Source: Gammaproteobacteria bacterium
GTDB lineage: Bacteria; Pseudomonadota; Gammaproteobacteria; UBA4575
Assembly (NCBI GenBank): GCA_028279275.1
Contig: JANQOB010000020.1
Coordinates: forward strand, 62,001-126,000
Direction: 5' to 3'
DNA length: 64,000 nucleotides
Of this stretch, positions 40,969 through 48,771 are shown in pieces. Each line of letters opens with the position of its first letter. Position 1 is the stretch's first letter. A model generated the notes under the pieces. That model was given only the letters and a program-made list of their open reading frames with translations, was not told the origin of the DNA and did not search any database. The translations under genes and the position numbers were made by a program.

Positions 40969-41637
40969 TTAAACTTCGCTCCACATGCGCACTAAATTTA
41001 CATAAGTATTATCTACTCGTTTTGTATCTTCTGATTCAGGTGCATCACGAAGCATTTTTTCACGTGTTTTATTAAGTTGATAGAGTAATTCACGTTGTTC
41101 ATTACTGCGAATCAAGCTTTGAATCCAAGTTACGGCAACTATACGTTTACCCTGAGTTACCTTTGTAACTTGATGTCTGGTTGTAGCGGGATACAAAACA
41201 GCATCACCAGCATCAGATTTTATACTTTGTGCGCCATAAGGTGTTTGAATAATAAGTTCACCCCCTTCGTAGTCGGTTGGCGAATTGAGAAAAATTGTCA
41301 TGGCGAGATCAGAGCGATAGCGATTTTGTTGCCCCATTACCGGATCATCAATATGTTCACCATATTCCATGCCTTTTTCATAGCAGGCATAAAACGGTGC
41401 GGCAATACGATGAGGTAAGGCTGCTCGCTGATATTCAGTGTGTCTAACAACATTATTCATCACAATGTTATTTAAAGATGAAATAACTTTTTCATCTGCA
41501 ACTTCTTGATTATTTTTAACTGACTGTGCTGCCAGTCCAGCAGAAAGTTTTCCATCTCTGAATGTTGCATTGTTCAGTAGTTCTTGAACTTTTTGTAGTT
41601 CATCACTGCCAAGAATATGTTTAATATGAACCAACAT
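40969..41637 (-). CDS. PKHD-type Fe(II)/2-oxoglutarate hydroxylase (PiuC/YbiX-like)
   Basis: A 222-residue protein of the PiuC/YbiX family. The metal site is H95-I-D97 in Y-G-E-H-I-D-D, with H155 in T-T-R-H-Q-V-T-K-V and R165 for 2-oxoglutarate. Family members are often found with siderophore receptors and hydroxylate unknown substrates; no such receptor is here. The gene is convergent with the plus-strand cluster and divergent from an unknown gene. The motif TACTACTTTTGTTAC lies between the divergent starts. Confidence 0.87.
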   Translation of the reverse strand: MLVHIKHILGSDELQKVQELLNNATFRDGKLSAGLAAQSVKNNQEVADEKVISSLNNIVMNNVVRHTEYQRAALPHRIAAPFYACYEKGMEYGEHIDDPVMGQQNRYRSDLAMTIFLNSPTDYEGGELIIQTPYGAQSIKSDAGDAVLYPATTRHQVTKVTQGKRIVAVTWIQSLIRSNEQRELLYQLNKTREKMLRDAPESEDTKRVDNTYVNLVRMWSEV

Positions 41638-41653
41638 GGTTATCGATACTAGG

Positions 41654-41668
41654 TACTACTTTTGTTAC
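41654..41668 (+). promoter_or_regulatory. Candidate shared box TACTACTTTTGTTAC
   Basis: This 15-mer resembles TACCACCTTTTGTAT before the TrpD-like gene (minus strand) and TACCACCTTTATTAA before the 203-residue unknown gene. It lies between two divergent genes. A shared operator or promoter element is possible, but the alignment was done by eye. Confidence 0.4.
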
Positions 41669-41706
41669 AGGTTATACTTTTACAGATTACAGAGAAATAG
41701 ATTGCG

Positions 41707-42027
41707 ATGATACTCAAAGTTACCATTGATGAGAAAACTTATCCGCTGGAAATTGATAATGAAATGATTTCAAGTGCAAAGGAAATCTTTTCAAAAATGG
41801 ACATAGATATGGATCAAGGTTGGCAGATGAGCCGTACCTGGGTTGATGCACCCAACGACACGCAACGTTGCCAAATTGTTGCAGATAAAATGCTCACTGC
41901 AATACAACAAGAGAAAACTGCTACTGTTGGATTGATGGCTGCTTATATCTTAAATAAAGTCCCTGGCATAAAAGCGGTAGATATCGATACAAGCGGGGAT
42001 ATGTTGCTCACTGAATTGATCATGTAA
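41707..42027 (+). CDS. 106-residue protein of unknown function
   Basis: A small protein with mixed strands and helices: I-L-K-V-T-I-D-E-K-T-Y-P-L-E-I-D opens it, followed by A-K-E-I-F-S-K-M-D-I-D-M-D-Q-G-W-Q-M-S-R-T-W and a helical middle, then V-P-G-I-K-A-V-D-I-D-T-S-G-D. One cysteine only. No known family. Its last eight bases overlap the convergent acetyltransferase gene. Confidence 0.7.
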   Translation: MILKVTIDEKTYPLEIDNEMISSAKEIFSKMDIDMDQGWQMSRTWVDAPNDTQRCQIVADKMLTAIQQEKTATVGLMAAYILNKVPGIKAVDIDTSGDMLLTELIM

Positions 42028-42457
42028 CAATAAGTTTTTGCATGCGCAGGTGAGGGATTTGTAGTTCACTGTGCGCAGTTCCACTTATTTCATAATTATT
42101 CTTCTCATAAAAAGGCACAGCTTCTTCTCGAGCAAGCAACCAACATAAATTTATGTTATTTGATAAAGCGTGAATTTCTAATTTTTTAAGGAGTTTACTG
42201 CCAATTCCACGATTTCGAAATCGAGACTCTACTGCCATATAGCGTATACGTGCTAAGGAATTTTGTTCGAGCTGTATGCGACCTACGCCAATTAAATCAT
42301 TCTTGTCAAAAGCTGCAATATGAAATGCATATTTTTCTAATTCATCTTGTTCGCTGCCACGTTCAAGTCCTAGAGGTTTGCGTAGTTGATTCCAACGAAA
42401 TTTGTAATAGTTTTCGAATTCTTCTTTTGTTCTAGGAGATCGATAAGTTATTGTCAT
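42020..42457 (-). CDS. GNAT-family N-acetyltransferase
   Basis: A GNAT protein of 145 residues from the chosen start (M-T-I-T-Y-R-S-P). The acetyl-CoA loop reads R-F-R-N-R-G-I-G-S-K-L-L, preceded by the strand L-A-R-I-R-Y-M-A-V-E, and A-V-P-F-Y-E-K-N-N-Y-E follows. A longer frame would start nine codons upstream, inside the previous gene, and is less likely. The product resembles the ElaA/YjcF-like subgroup; the substrate is unknown. It follows a 2-oxoglutarate oxygenase gene by eight bases and is probably co-transcribed. Confidence 0.85.
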   Translation of the reverse strand: MTITYRSPRTKEEFENYYKFRWNQLRKPLGLERGSEQDELEKYAFHIAAFDKNDLIGVGRIQLEQNSLARIRYMAVESRFRNRGIGSKLLKKLEIHALSNNINLCWLLAREEAVPFYEKNNYEISGTAHSELQIPHLRMQKLIVT

Positions 42458-42465
42458 GAAAATAT

Positions 42466-43059
42466 TTAAGCAAAAACTACCCAAGTCGTAGCGATATACT
42501 TTATTCCATTCTTGAGCGTGACTCCTCGGTGTTCATGTGTCCAAAACGGTGGAAATAAAATTAATTTTCCAAGTTCAGGCTTGATTTTGATATCTTGAAA
42601 CAAAAATTCTGTTTCACCGCCCGGGCCTTCTACGTCATTTAAATACCAAATGGCGACTAGTTGTCGATGGCTAAAATCATGACTGCCTCCGTCAATATGC
42701 CAATGATAATGTTCACCAGGTTTCGTTCTTTGTACGCCATAACCCATGTCTTTAAACGGGCCTTTAAAAAAAGGATAGGATTCACGAAACTCTAAAATGG
42801 CTTTGCCTAAAGATTGAAATAGTGCTTTATCTACATCTTTCCAGTGCTCTTTTCCACTTACAAGAAGATCAGTTGATTTTTTAATGCTTTCATCCTCGTC
42901 GGCGAGTTGTCCAATACGTCCTTTATATTGTCCTTTTTTATCTTTTTCGAAACGTTCGATTATGTTTTGGCAGAATTCATTTGTAAGGGCGTTTCGTTTT
43001 TCAAAGACAAATGAATTGGGCTTGACCTCTTCTATGGTCTGCAAAGATTTAACGGACAT
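42466..43059 (-). CDS. Fe(II)/2-oxoglutarate oxygenase (prolyl-hydroxylase-like)
   Basis: A 197-residue protein. The metal motif is H121-I-D123 in Y-H-W-H-I-D-G-G, and the distal part F-P-P-F-W-T-H-E-H-R-G-V supplies histidine and arginine. The overall layout is that of P4H-type 2OG-Fe(II) oxygenases (DUF/PF13640-like). It starts three bases after the stop of the 347-residue unknown gene, so it is part of the same operon, together with the acetyltransferase. The substrate is unknown. Confidence 0.85.
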   Translation of the reverse strand: MSVKSLQTIEEVKPNSFVFEKRNALTNEFCQNIIERFEKDKKGQYKGRIGQLADEDESIKKSTDLLVSGKEHWKDVDKALFQSLGKAILEFRESYPFFKGPFKDMGYGVQRTKPGEHYHWHIDGGSHDFSHRQLVAIWYLNDVEGPGGETEFLFQDIKIKPELGKLILFPPFWTHEHRGVTLKNGIKYIATTWVVFA

Positions 43060-43062
43060 ACA

Positions 43063-44106
43063 TTATAATTTGTTGTTTTGTACAAGATGTTCTAATTTTT
43101 CAAAATCCAAATTTTTATCTTCTTTGTACTGCTGCAACATTTTTTTTGCTAAGTTGCTCCAGTGTTGTACACCTTTAGCAACAAGTACTTTCATGGGTTT
43201 AATATCTTCTGTTTCTATCCAATTTTGATAGGCGGATTGAAAACTTGGGAATAGCTCTTTACGCATGGCCGCTAAATTTGCTGAATAAAAATGTAGTGAA
43301 GCCGGATTATAATTTTCAATTAAACCTGGAAGGGTGGATAAACAATCAGCCAGTAAGTCTTTAACAGCTCTTGCCATAAATTCAGCACGTGAACGAGGTA
43401 AGTTTACAATCATTTCACGCCAATCTTCGCCGAGTTCTTTAGTAGCAATTAATTCTCCAATTTCATGTAGTGCTACTGCTTCAAGTTCATTATCTGTCAT
43501 ATGATCGAGCGCTTGATCGACGTTGTTTTCAAAATCGTAATACGATAAAGCACGTGACATTGCGTTTTCATATTTATTCCACTGCCATTCAGTAAATTTT
43601 TCCCAAAGATATCTGCGTAATGCTTCACGCCGAATAAAAACGTTTTTACCTTGTGTCATTGCTGGAGGAGCTGTTAAGTCTCGCGCGCATTCATCTGCAG
43701 ATACATACATTGTGAAATCGTTATACACTTCTTTTTCTTCTAGCTTGGCTAAAAAAAAGTGAGGTGCGGATCGAACACCTATTCCACCACTGTAGACATA
43801 ACCTTTGGGCGCTAATACTTTATTAATATTTTCGGTATCGAAAGGATCATATTCTTTGCCGTCTATTTTTAAAGGTATGTATGAATGATCTTCAATTTCT
43901 TCCCATAATGTTTCACGCTCTTGTACCCAATTTCCAACATCTTCTTTTGGTAAGACATCATTATATGAATAACCATTCTCCCAACGATAATATTCGCGCA
44001 TCTTAAGTAGATATACACATAGAGTGTAATTTGCCGCGTGATGCGCATCTGAGATATCACAGTTCTTCTGAACCGTTTCGCAAAGTGGATGAGTGTCTTT
44101 TAGCAT
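43063..44106 (-). CDS. Unknown 347-residue protein, conserved-type in dsr organisms
   Basis: I do not recognise this with certainty; the sequence style is reminiscent of the Sfum_1244 family, which I recall from dsr-containing bacteria. It is cytoplasmic, rich in Trp and Tyr (Y-Y-R-W-E-N-G-Y-S-Y, W-E-K-F-T-E-W-Q-W-N-K-Y). It has a motif A-V-A-L-H-E-I-G-E-L-I-A that looks like an incomplete HExxH metal site. It begins the minus-strand operon with the oxygenase and acetyltransferase, and is divergent from another unknown gene with only 70 bp between. Confidence 0.7.
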   Translation of the reverse strand: MLKDTHPLCETVQKNCDISDAHHAANYTLCVYLLKMREYYRWENGYSYNDVLPKEDVGNWVQERETLWEEIEDHSYIPLKIDGKEYDPFDTENINKVLAPKGYVYSGGIGVRSAPHFFLAKLEEKEVYNDFTMYVSADECARDLTAPPAMTQGKNVFIRREALRRYLWEKFTEWQWNKYENAMSRALSYYDFENNVDQALDHMTDNELEAVALHEIGELIATKELGEDWREMIVNLPRSRAEFMARAVKDLLADCLSTLPGLIENYNPASLHFYSANLAAMRKELFPSFQSAYQNWIETEDIKPMKVLVAKGVQHWSNLAKKMLQQYKEDKNLDFEKLEHLVQNNKL

Positions 44107-44141
44107 AGACCTATTATAAGGACTCTATGTTAGGATCTTAA

Positions 44142-44156
44142 TACCACCTTTATTAA
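44142..44156 (+). promoter_or_regulatory. Candidate shared box TACCACCTTTATTAA
   Basis: It lies 20 bp upstream of the 203-residue unknown gene and 36 bp upstream of the divergent 347-residue one. It shares AATACCACCTTT exactly with the minus strand before the TrpD-like gene. CTCTATGTTAGGAT just upstream also resembles the flanking sequence there. Confidence 0.45.
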
Positions 44157-44176
44157 CATTATAAATTGCAGGTTAA

Positions 44177-44788
44177 ATGGCAAGGTTAAAGACTAAATGG
44201 AACCAAGAAGGGCGAAAACGCACACCTGAAGAAATTGCAGGTGTTATTGGCTTTAATCTGTGGGTGCTTGCAGGTGAATCCTGTTTATTTCTTGAAAACG
44301 AGGGCTTTGAGACTGTTTCTCGTTTTCAAAGGTTAGATGTTATTGCAGAGTTTGTTGCTTTTGGAGCGCATATTGCGGACCGAATGGTATTTGATGATAT
44401 GACCGCAACAGAGCGCGAGATTTTTATTAACTCTCTTGGTCAACACTTAGCAGATACTATGCAAAGCAATCGTAGAGATGTTCGTGAAGGTGAATATCGC
44501 TCTGACTTTATAAATTTGCTCAATGAAAGAATGAGTGAGTATTCTGAATATTCATATAGTCATGAAGACGGGCCAGGGTTTTCCATGCGTAGATTAGCTG
44601 GTAATCATGTCCAAGATGTGATGGGGGAAAAAGATAATAAGTGGATTCCTGATTACGTAATTGATTCTGAAATTCCAAAAATATTATTAGGACTGAAACG
44701 AGTGTTTAAAGGGCAAAGCCCATCTTTAAGCGAGGCTGAATTTGCACCACCACCTATTCCTGAAAGCGGGGTTTGGGGAGAGGAATAA
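44177..44788 (+). CDS. 203-residue protein of unknown function
   Basis: A cytoplasmic, helical protein starting M-A-R-L-K-T-K-W-N-Q-E-G-R-K-R-T-P-E-E-I. It has A-G-V-I-G-F-N-L-W-V-L-A-G-E-S, a middle rich in acidic and aromatic residues, and ends with the proline stretch F-A-P-P-P-I-P-E-S-G-V-W-G. A conserved-looking F-G-A-H-I-A-D-R-M may form part of a site. It is divergent from the 347-residue unknown gene and precedes a DUF1272 gene. No function is assigned. Confidence 0.7.
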   Translation: MARLKTKWNQEGRKRTPEEIAGVIGFNLWVLAGESCLFLENEGFETVSRFQRLDVIAEFVAFGAHIADRMVFDDMTATEREIFINSLGQHLADTMQSNRRDVREGEYRSDFINLLNERMSEYSEYSYSHEDGPGFSMRRLAGNHVQDVMGEKDNKWIPDYVIDSEIPKILLGLKRVFKGQSPSLSEAEFAPPPIPESGVWGEE

Positions 44789-44807
44789 ATTAACAAAGGA
44801 GAAAAAG

Positions 44808-45056
44808 ATGCTTTTATTAAAACCAAATTGTGAATGTTGTGATAAAGATCTTCCTCCAGAATCAACAGAAGCACGAATGTGCTCCTTCGAGTGTACCTTT
44901 TGCTCTTCATGTGCGGACACTGTCCTTAAGGGGAAATGCCCGAATTGTAATGGTGAATTAGTAAGAAGACCGCGAAGGCCAGCGAATAAACTTATCGAGT
45001 TTCCCGCATCAACAGAACGAGTATTCAAACCAGATGGATGTAAAAGTGTTGCCTGA
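44808..45056 (+). CDS. DUF1272-family small zinc-ribbon-like protein
   Basis: An 82-residue protein that fits DUF1272: L-L-L-K-P-N-C-E-C-C-D-K-D-L-P-P at the start, then M-C-S-F-E-C-T-F-C-S-S-C-A and C-P-N-C-N-G-E-L-V-R-R-P-R-R-P. The eight paired cysteines probably bind two zinc ions. A strong AAGGAG site fixes the start; a longer in-frame ATG upstream lies inside the previous gene. It shares a transcript with the 203-residue gene. Function unknown. Confidence 0.88.
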   Translation: MLLLKPNCECCDKDLPPESTEARMCSFECTFCSSCADTVLKGKCPNCNGELVRRPRRPANKLIEFPASTERVFKPDGCKSVA

Positions 45057-45160
45057 TCATTAAACATTAAATTGATTGCCCATATCGGTTTTTCATTTGA
45101 TTAAAGCCATTAACAAAAATTTCTACTTATATATGAAGCCTAGTACCTATAAATTCGTTC

Positions 45161-45305
45161 TAACTCTTAACCTCAATCTATACTCCAATGTTTATGTATT
45201 TTCATTTTGCATAAAGTCAGTAACAAAATATTTTGCTTATGCATCAAGTTATGTATGTTTATAAAACCAATTTAACTCTTAACTTTGAACCAGACTCCAT
45301 TGTTT
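45161..45305 (+). repeat. Imperfect direct repeat upstream of the sigma factor gene
   Basis: Two 33-bp units (45161-45193 and 45273-45305), each starting TAACTCTTAAC and ending ACTCCAnTGTTT, share 26 of 33 bases. They are 112 bp apart, in the gene-free AT-rich stretch (45057-45427) before the sigma factor gene. No other gene or RNA is supported in this stretch. They could be operators or remnants of a duplication. Confidence 0.5.
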
Positions 45306-45427
45306 TTTAAACTTAAAATAATATGGACTTAGATCATTTACGGACCTTCATGCAATTGAATACTTAAACTTTTCCGTTAAGCAATAACTTTATTTAAGCA
45401 ATTATTTATTTATGTTTAAATAAATTT

Positions 45428-46129
45428 ATGCAAAATACATATATACATCCAGACTATATGTTGTTAGTTAAAAACCTAGCTAACTATTATAAAAATAAGT
45501 TTATTAACAATACTGACTACAATGATCTAGAGCAGTCCGGCATGGTTGGGTTATTAGATGCACTAAGTTTAATTGATAAAAATAAACAGGAAAGCTTTAG
45601 ATCATTTGTTTATGCGCGCATATGTGAAGAGATGCAAAAAGAACTTCGTAATGGAGATTGGACACCTCCTAGTTATAGCAAAATGTATCAAAACATAATT
45701 GATACTAGAGAAAATATTGAACGAACTAAGGGAATAAAAGCTACTGACTTACAAGTTGCAAATGAAATGAATATTCCCATCGAAAAGTACTATAAATTTA
45801 TTGCTGATTATCAAATTTCTCGCATGTTGAATTTCAAAGAAAATCAAAACTTTCATGAAACCAACCAAGACGATGACTTGTTACAATTAAATTTCACTTC
45901 AAGTATCTACTTAAGCCCAGCTGATAAATGTAATTTAGATGATCTAAGACAAAGGCTTGCTAAGGAAATTGATAAGTTACCTGAGCGACAAAAGCTGGTG
46001 CTCTCAATGTATTATGATGATGAGCTTAAGATGAAAACAATTGGTAATATCCTTGGCGTTAGTGAATCTAGGGTATGTCAAACACATAAAACTGCATTGG
46101 CTCAATTACGTAAATCTTTCGTTAATTAA
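45428..46129 (+). CDS. FliA-like sigma-70 family factor
   Basis: A 233-residue group 3 sigma factor. Region 2 is seen as D-L-E-Q-S-G-M-V-G-L-L-D-A (near residue 33), followed by F-R-S-F-V-Y-A-R-I-C-E-E-M; the region 3 part reads R-T-K-G-I-K-A-T-D-L-Q-V-A; region 4 is K-L-P-E-R-Q-K-L-V-L-S-M-Y-Y-D-D-E-L-K-M-K-T-I-G-N-I-L-G-V-S-E-S-R. The sequence order resembles FliA, but no flagellar or FlgM gene is near. Its promoter region carries a direct repeat, and codon use is AT-rich. The small gene behind it may encode an antagonist; unproven. Confidence 0.88.
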   Translation: MQNTYIHPDYMLLVKNLANYYKNKFINNTDYNDLEQSGMVGLLDALSLIDKNKQESFRSFVYARICEEMQKELRNGDWTPPSYSKMYQNIIDTRENIERTKGIKATDLQVANEMNIPIEKYYKFIADYQISRMLNFKENQNFHETNQDDDLLQLNFTSSIYLSPADKCNLDDLRQRLAKEIDKLPERQKLVLSMYYDDELKMKTIGNILGVSESRVCQTHKTALAQLRKSFVN

Positions 46130-46167
46130 TCGTATATTTTCAGTAACTCTATGCAAGGACACGCATT

Positions 46168-46488
46168 ATGGAAAAACAAAAGGACACTTTCATTTTCCCT
46201 AAAGAAGTAATTTCGGTTCTTTCAGAGAGACTCATTAAATTTCGTCAATTTGATAATCAAGATACCACCGTTATGTATCAAATTAATGATGATGACACGA
46301 TTTATGAAACCCCTACTGACGGAGTAAATACTAAGATATGGAAAGCGAAAAAAAATTTATTCAACAAATCAGGAATAAATATTGACTTAAATACAATTAA
46401 CATGTCTGAAGATGAGTTTCGTAGTTATTTAGATGATATGAATTTACTAGATTGTACTACCAATATAGTTGGAAGGAACTGTAAATGA
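46168..46488 (+). CDS. 106-residue unknown protein downstream of the sigma factor
   Basis: An acidic protein with no recognised family: K-E-V-I-S-V-L-S-E-R-L-I-K-F-R-Q-F-D-N-Q-D-T, then E-D-E-F-R-S-Y-L-D-D-M-N-L-L. It lies 38 bases behind the sigma factor and could be co-transcribed. The position is typical of an anti-sigma factor, but size and motifs give no independent support. A weak ACTGT/ACAGT stem follows. Confidence 0.55.
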   Translation: MEKQKDTFIFPKEVISVLSERLIKFRQFDNQDTTVMYQINDDDTIYETPTDGVNTKIWKAKKNLFNKSGINIDLNTINMSEDEFRSYLDDMNLLDCTTNIVGRNCK

Positions 46489-46675
46489 GGTACAGTCTTC
46501 TAAAAAGATACGCTACAGCGAAACCGTAACGTTTACACTATTTATCAGTTATAGTCGAGCCTAAACAAGGCAAATATCTTGCAGGATTAAGTTGTTAATT
46601 TGTTACGAACTTTTGCTATTTGTACAAGTAGATAGCAATGTTAAATAATTTCGTTCGCAGTTTTAAATAGCTGTT

Positions 46676-46730
46676 CCCAACCTAAAAATTTCTCCCAAAC
46701 CTAAGTAGTGTCCCCAAACCTAAGTAATGT
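46676..46730 (+). repeat. Short tandem repeat CCCAAACCTAAGTARTGT
   Basis: Two copies (46694-46711 and 46713-46730) differ at one base and are 19 bp apart; a third, shorter match (CCCAACCTAA, 46676) precedes them. They lie just after the end of the minus-strand MerR gene, in an otherwise empty 261-bp gap. Binding sites or a slippage remnant are both possible. Confidence 0.45.
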
Positions 46731-46749
46731 ATTAGTATCTTTATCTCTA

Positions 46750-47619
46750 TCAATGTGTTGTCATAAAGTGCTCGTTTAATTTTTTTAATTTGTAGTCCCA
46801 TTTAAGTATCGCTTTCTCGCCATTGGATACAACACCTGAAGATTCATACATTTCGGAACTGAGTTTTTTCATATGCTCGTGTGCTTTGAAGCCATGTTCT
46901 GTCATTTCATAATTTTTAAAGATATTATCGCCTGCAAATAAAATTGATCCAATCACTTCACCAAAGGTGGAGCAATCAGCAACAAACTTTGTAACATCTC
47001 TTTCCAATGGTATAGCAGGAATAAAAAAATTGATATCTGCATTGGATCCATCTGCAATGGTGAACTCACGACTTACGTTCCACATTCCGTCATTGTGTTG
47101 CACACTCACAATACCTTCAATTTCCACAGAATCTGCATTCTCTTGTGCGACTGTACCCGTTAATTTCCAGTCACCTGTCTCAAACAAATACGTGTGCCTA
47201 CAAACAACAAGCTCTGATGCATCCACGTTTTTATCTGCAAATAAATAATCGAGAAATTGGCGATTTTCTTGCTCAGGTGTGCAACGCGCTTCCATCACAT
47301 CGAGTGTGCGCTTGACATGTGCAATTTCAGCTAGATATTTACCATATTGTCCGGATTTATTTTTTAGTATCTCTTTTATCTCATTACAGGCCCCTGGTTG
47401 GTAATTAAACTGGAGTAGCTGTTTTATTTCTGAGAGTGAAAATCCAAGACTTTGTGCCTTTTTGATAAACATTATTTGTTTGATGGATTCATCTGTATAG
47501 ATGCGATAACCATTCTGTTTGCGTTCATGAGGCTTAAACAAGCCTTGTCGCTCGTAATAACGTAGGGTGTCTACATTTACTCCAGTTTTCTCGGCTAGTT
47601 TGCCGATTTTAAATTCCAT
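46750..47619 (-). CDS. MerR-family regulator with unusual C-terminal domain
   Basis: A 289-residue regulator. The first 70 residues are a typical MerR DNA-binding domain (K-I-G-K-L-A-E-K-T-G-V-N-V-D-T-L-R-Y-Y-E-R), followed by the dimer helix; Cys77 and a C-T-P motif near residue 113 could bind a metal. From about residue 130 a second domain with strands follows (V-E-I-E-G-I-V-S-V-Q-H, E-F-T-I-A-D-G-S-N-A-D-I-N-F-F). It is about twice the usual MerR length. The ribosome site GGAGG is strong. The effector is unknown. Confidence 0.85.
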   Translation of the reverse strand: MEFKIGKLAEKTGVNVDTLRYYERQGLFKPHERKQNGYRIYTDESIKQIMFIKKAQSLGFSLSEIKQLLQFNYQPGACNEIKEILKNKSGQYGKYLAEIAHVKRTLDVMEARCTPEQENRQFLDYLFADKNVDASELVVCRHTYLFETGDWKLTGTVAQENADSVEIEGIVSVQHNDGMWNVSREFTIADGSNADINFFIPAIPLERDVTKFVADCSTFGEVIGSILFAGDNIFKNYEMTEHGFKAHEHMKKLSSEMYESSGVVSNGEKAILKWDYKLKKLNEHFMTTH

Positions 47620-47643
47620 GTGTCCTCCATAAAATTTTTCTGA

Positions 47644-47674
47644 ACTGTAAGTCTAAACCCCACTTCAGAGTCAA
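47644..47674 (-). promoter_or_regulatory. MerR-type promoter with 19-bp spacer
   Basis: On the minus strand TTGACT (47669-47674) and TACAGT (47644-47649) are exactly 19 bp apart. This long spacer is the mark of promoters twisted and activated by MerR proteins. It precedes the MerR gene itself by about 25 bp, so auto-activation or repression is likely. Confidence 0.65.
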
Positions 47675-48184
47675 CTTATTAAAAGAATAAATATTTTAAA
47701 ATTAATAAAATTGAAAGAACCATTAGGACCAAATTCGGGCTTAAAAAAGTGTAAGTAATTTTTTAATTAACAAAATATATATGTATCACTAAAGTGCAAT
47801 TGTTTCTTCAAAGTGCATGTTTACTTTTTTCAAAGTCTATTTCGATAAACTTTATCTTAAAGACATTTTTCTTACATTACATCGCAGTATCATCACAATT
47901 TATTTTACGAAGTTTGAATTTGTTTTATCTATGGACTGAATAATGTAAACCTATAAATATTGGAGTGCGTTTGATAGGTAGTGTAAATACTTTTGAATTA
48001 AGTTAATTACTATAAAAAGTGCTAAAGCTTCCATTATTTCTTGCGATTGATTCTGTACATTACAATACTTATTGACTCTGGTCTTAAGTCCAGACACATA
48101 CTCAATTGTAAATCTGTAACTCGTTTTTAATTTTAAACATGCTGAATACGGATTAAGCTTCGGGGGACTCAATCAATAGCACAT
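47675..48184. other. AT-rich gap without supported genes
   Basis: A 510-base AT-rich stretch between the divergent MerR and winged-helix-like genes. A 73-codon frame exists on the minus strand, but it has no ribosome site and its composition looks random. I see no RNA gene or repeat. Confidence 0.4.
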
Positions 48185-48199
48185 GTGTGCAAATTATTG

Positions 48200-48622
48200 A
48201 TGCAGCAAAATACTGTGTTGACAAAGGAACAATTAATTGCGATCGAGAAATTGCGTGGGTGTGTGCATGCGGCTCAAGAATTTGTAAGCAAAACATTCAA
48301 TGCACATCATTTAGATATACTTTTCTTGATTAGCTTGAATGAAGGCATCACGCGCAAAGAAATTAATAAAGCATTGACCCCACAATCATTGACGACAACC
48401 AAGCGCTATGTGGGGGATCTTACACAATATTCTTTCGATCGTGATCGGCAAAGTAAGCAACGTCTGCCTGGCTTTGACTTGATCCATGAAATAGAAGATG
48501 AGTTTGATAGCAAAACTAAACATTTGTATCTAAATGAACGCGGACAAGAATTGTGCGCAGTTTTAGCGAATCGCGTATTAAATGAGCCACTTAATATTAA
48601 TCAAATAGATGAAGAACATTAA
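48200..48622 (+). CDS. Small winged-helix (MarR-like) DNA-binding protein
   Basis: A 140-residue protein. H-H-L-D-I-L-F-L-I-S-L-N-E-G-I-T-R-K-E-I-N-K-A-L-T-P-Q-S-L-T-T-T-K-R-Y-V-G-D-L looks like a winged-helix DNA-binding core, with a strand-turn wing after it. A GTG five codons upstream would extend the N-terminus by five residues; neither start has a clear ribosome site. There is no known ligand domain. It could be a phage- or plasmid-type regulator, but no mobile element is seen. Confidence 0.6.
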   Translation: MQQNTVLTKEQLIAIEKLRGCVHAAQEFVSKTFNAHHLDILFLISLNEGITRKEINKALTPQSLTTTKRYVGDLTQYSFDRDRQSKQRLPGFDLIHEIEDEFDSKTKHLYLNERGQELCAVLANRVLNEPLNINQIDEEH

Positions 48623-48735
48623 GTCATAGTGTCATCTATCATTTAAACATATCTAAAATATCCAGTAGAAATTTCAGTCTGTAACAGTTTCTTCGTTGCC
48701 CTAATAAGTTACATTCATGTAATGATGCAATTTAG

Positions 48736-48760
48736 GTACTTCCGCCAGCCATAACGGGCG
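48736..48760 (+). repeat. Degenerate REP-like unit
   Basis: GTACTTCCGCCA is identical to the flank and left arm of the second palindrome near 5.8 kb, and the following GCCATAACGGGCG is a degraded right arm. It marks a second, decayed copy of the same repeat, here next to the J-domain gene. Confidence 0.4.
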
Positions 48761-48771
48761 ATGTGAATAGT

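Noticed and set aside
47951-48172. Minus-strand frame of 73 codons in the AT-rich gap
   Set aside because: No ribosome site, no recognisable composition, and no neighbour that suggests a gene.
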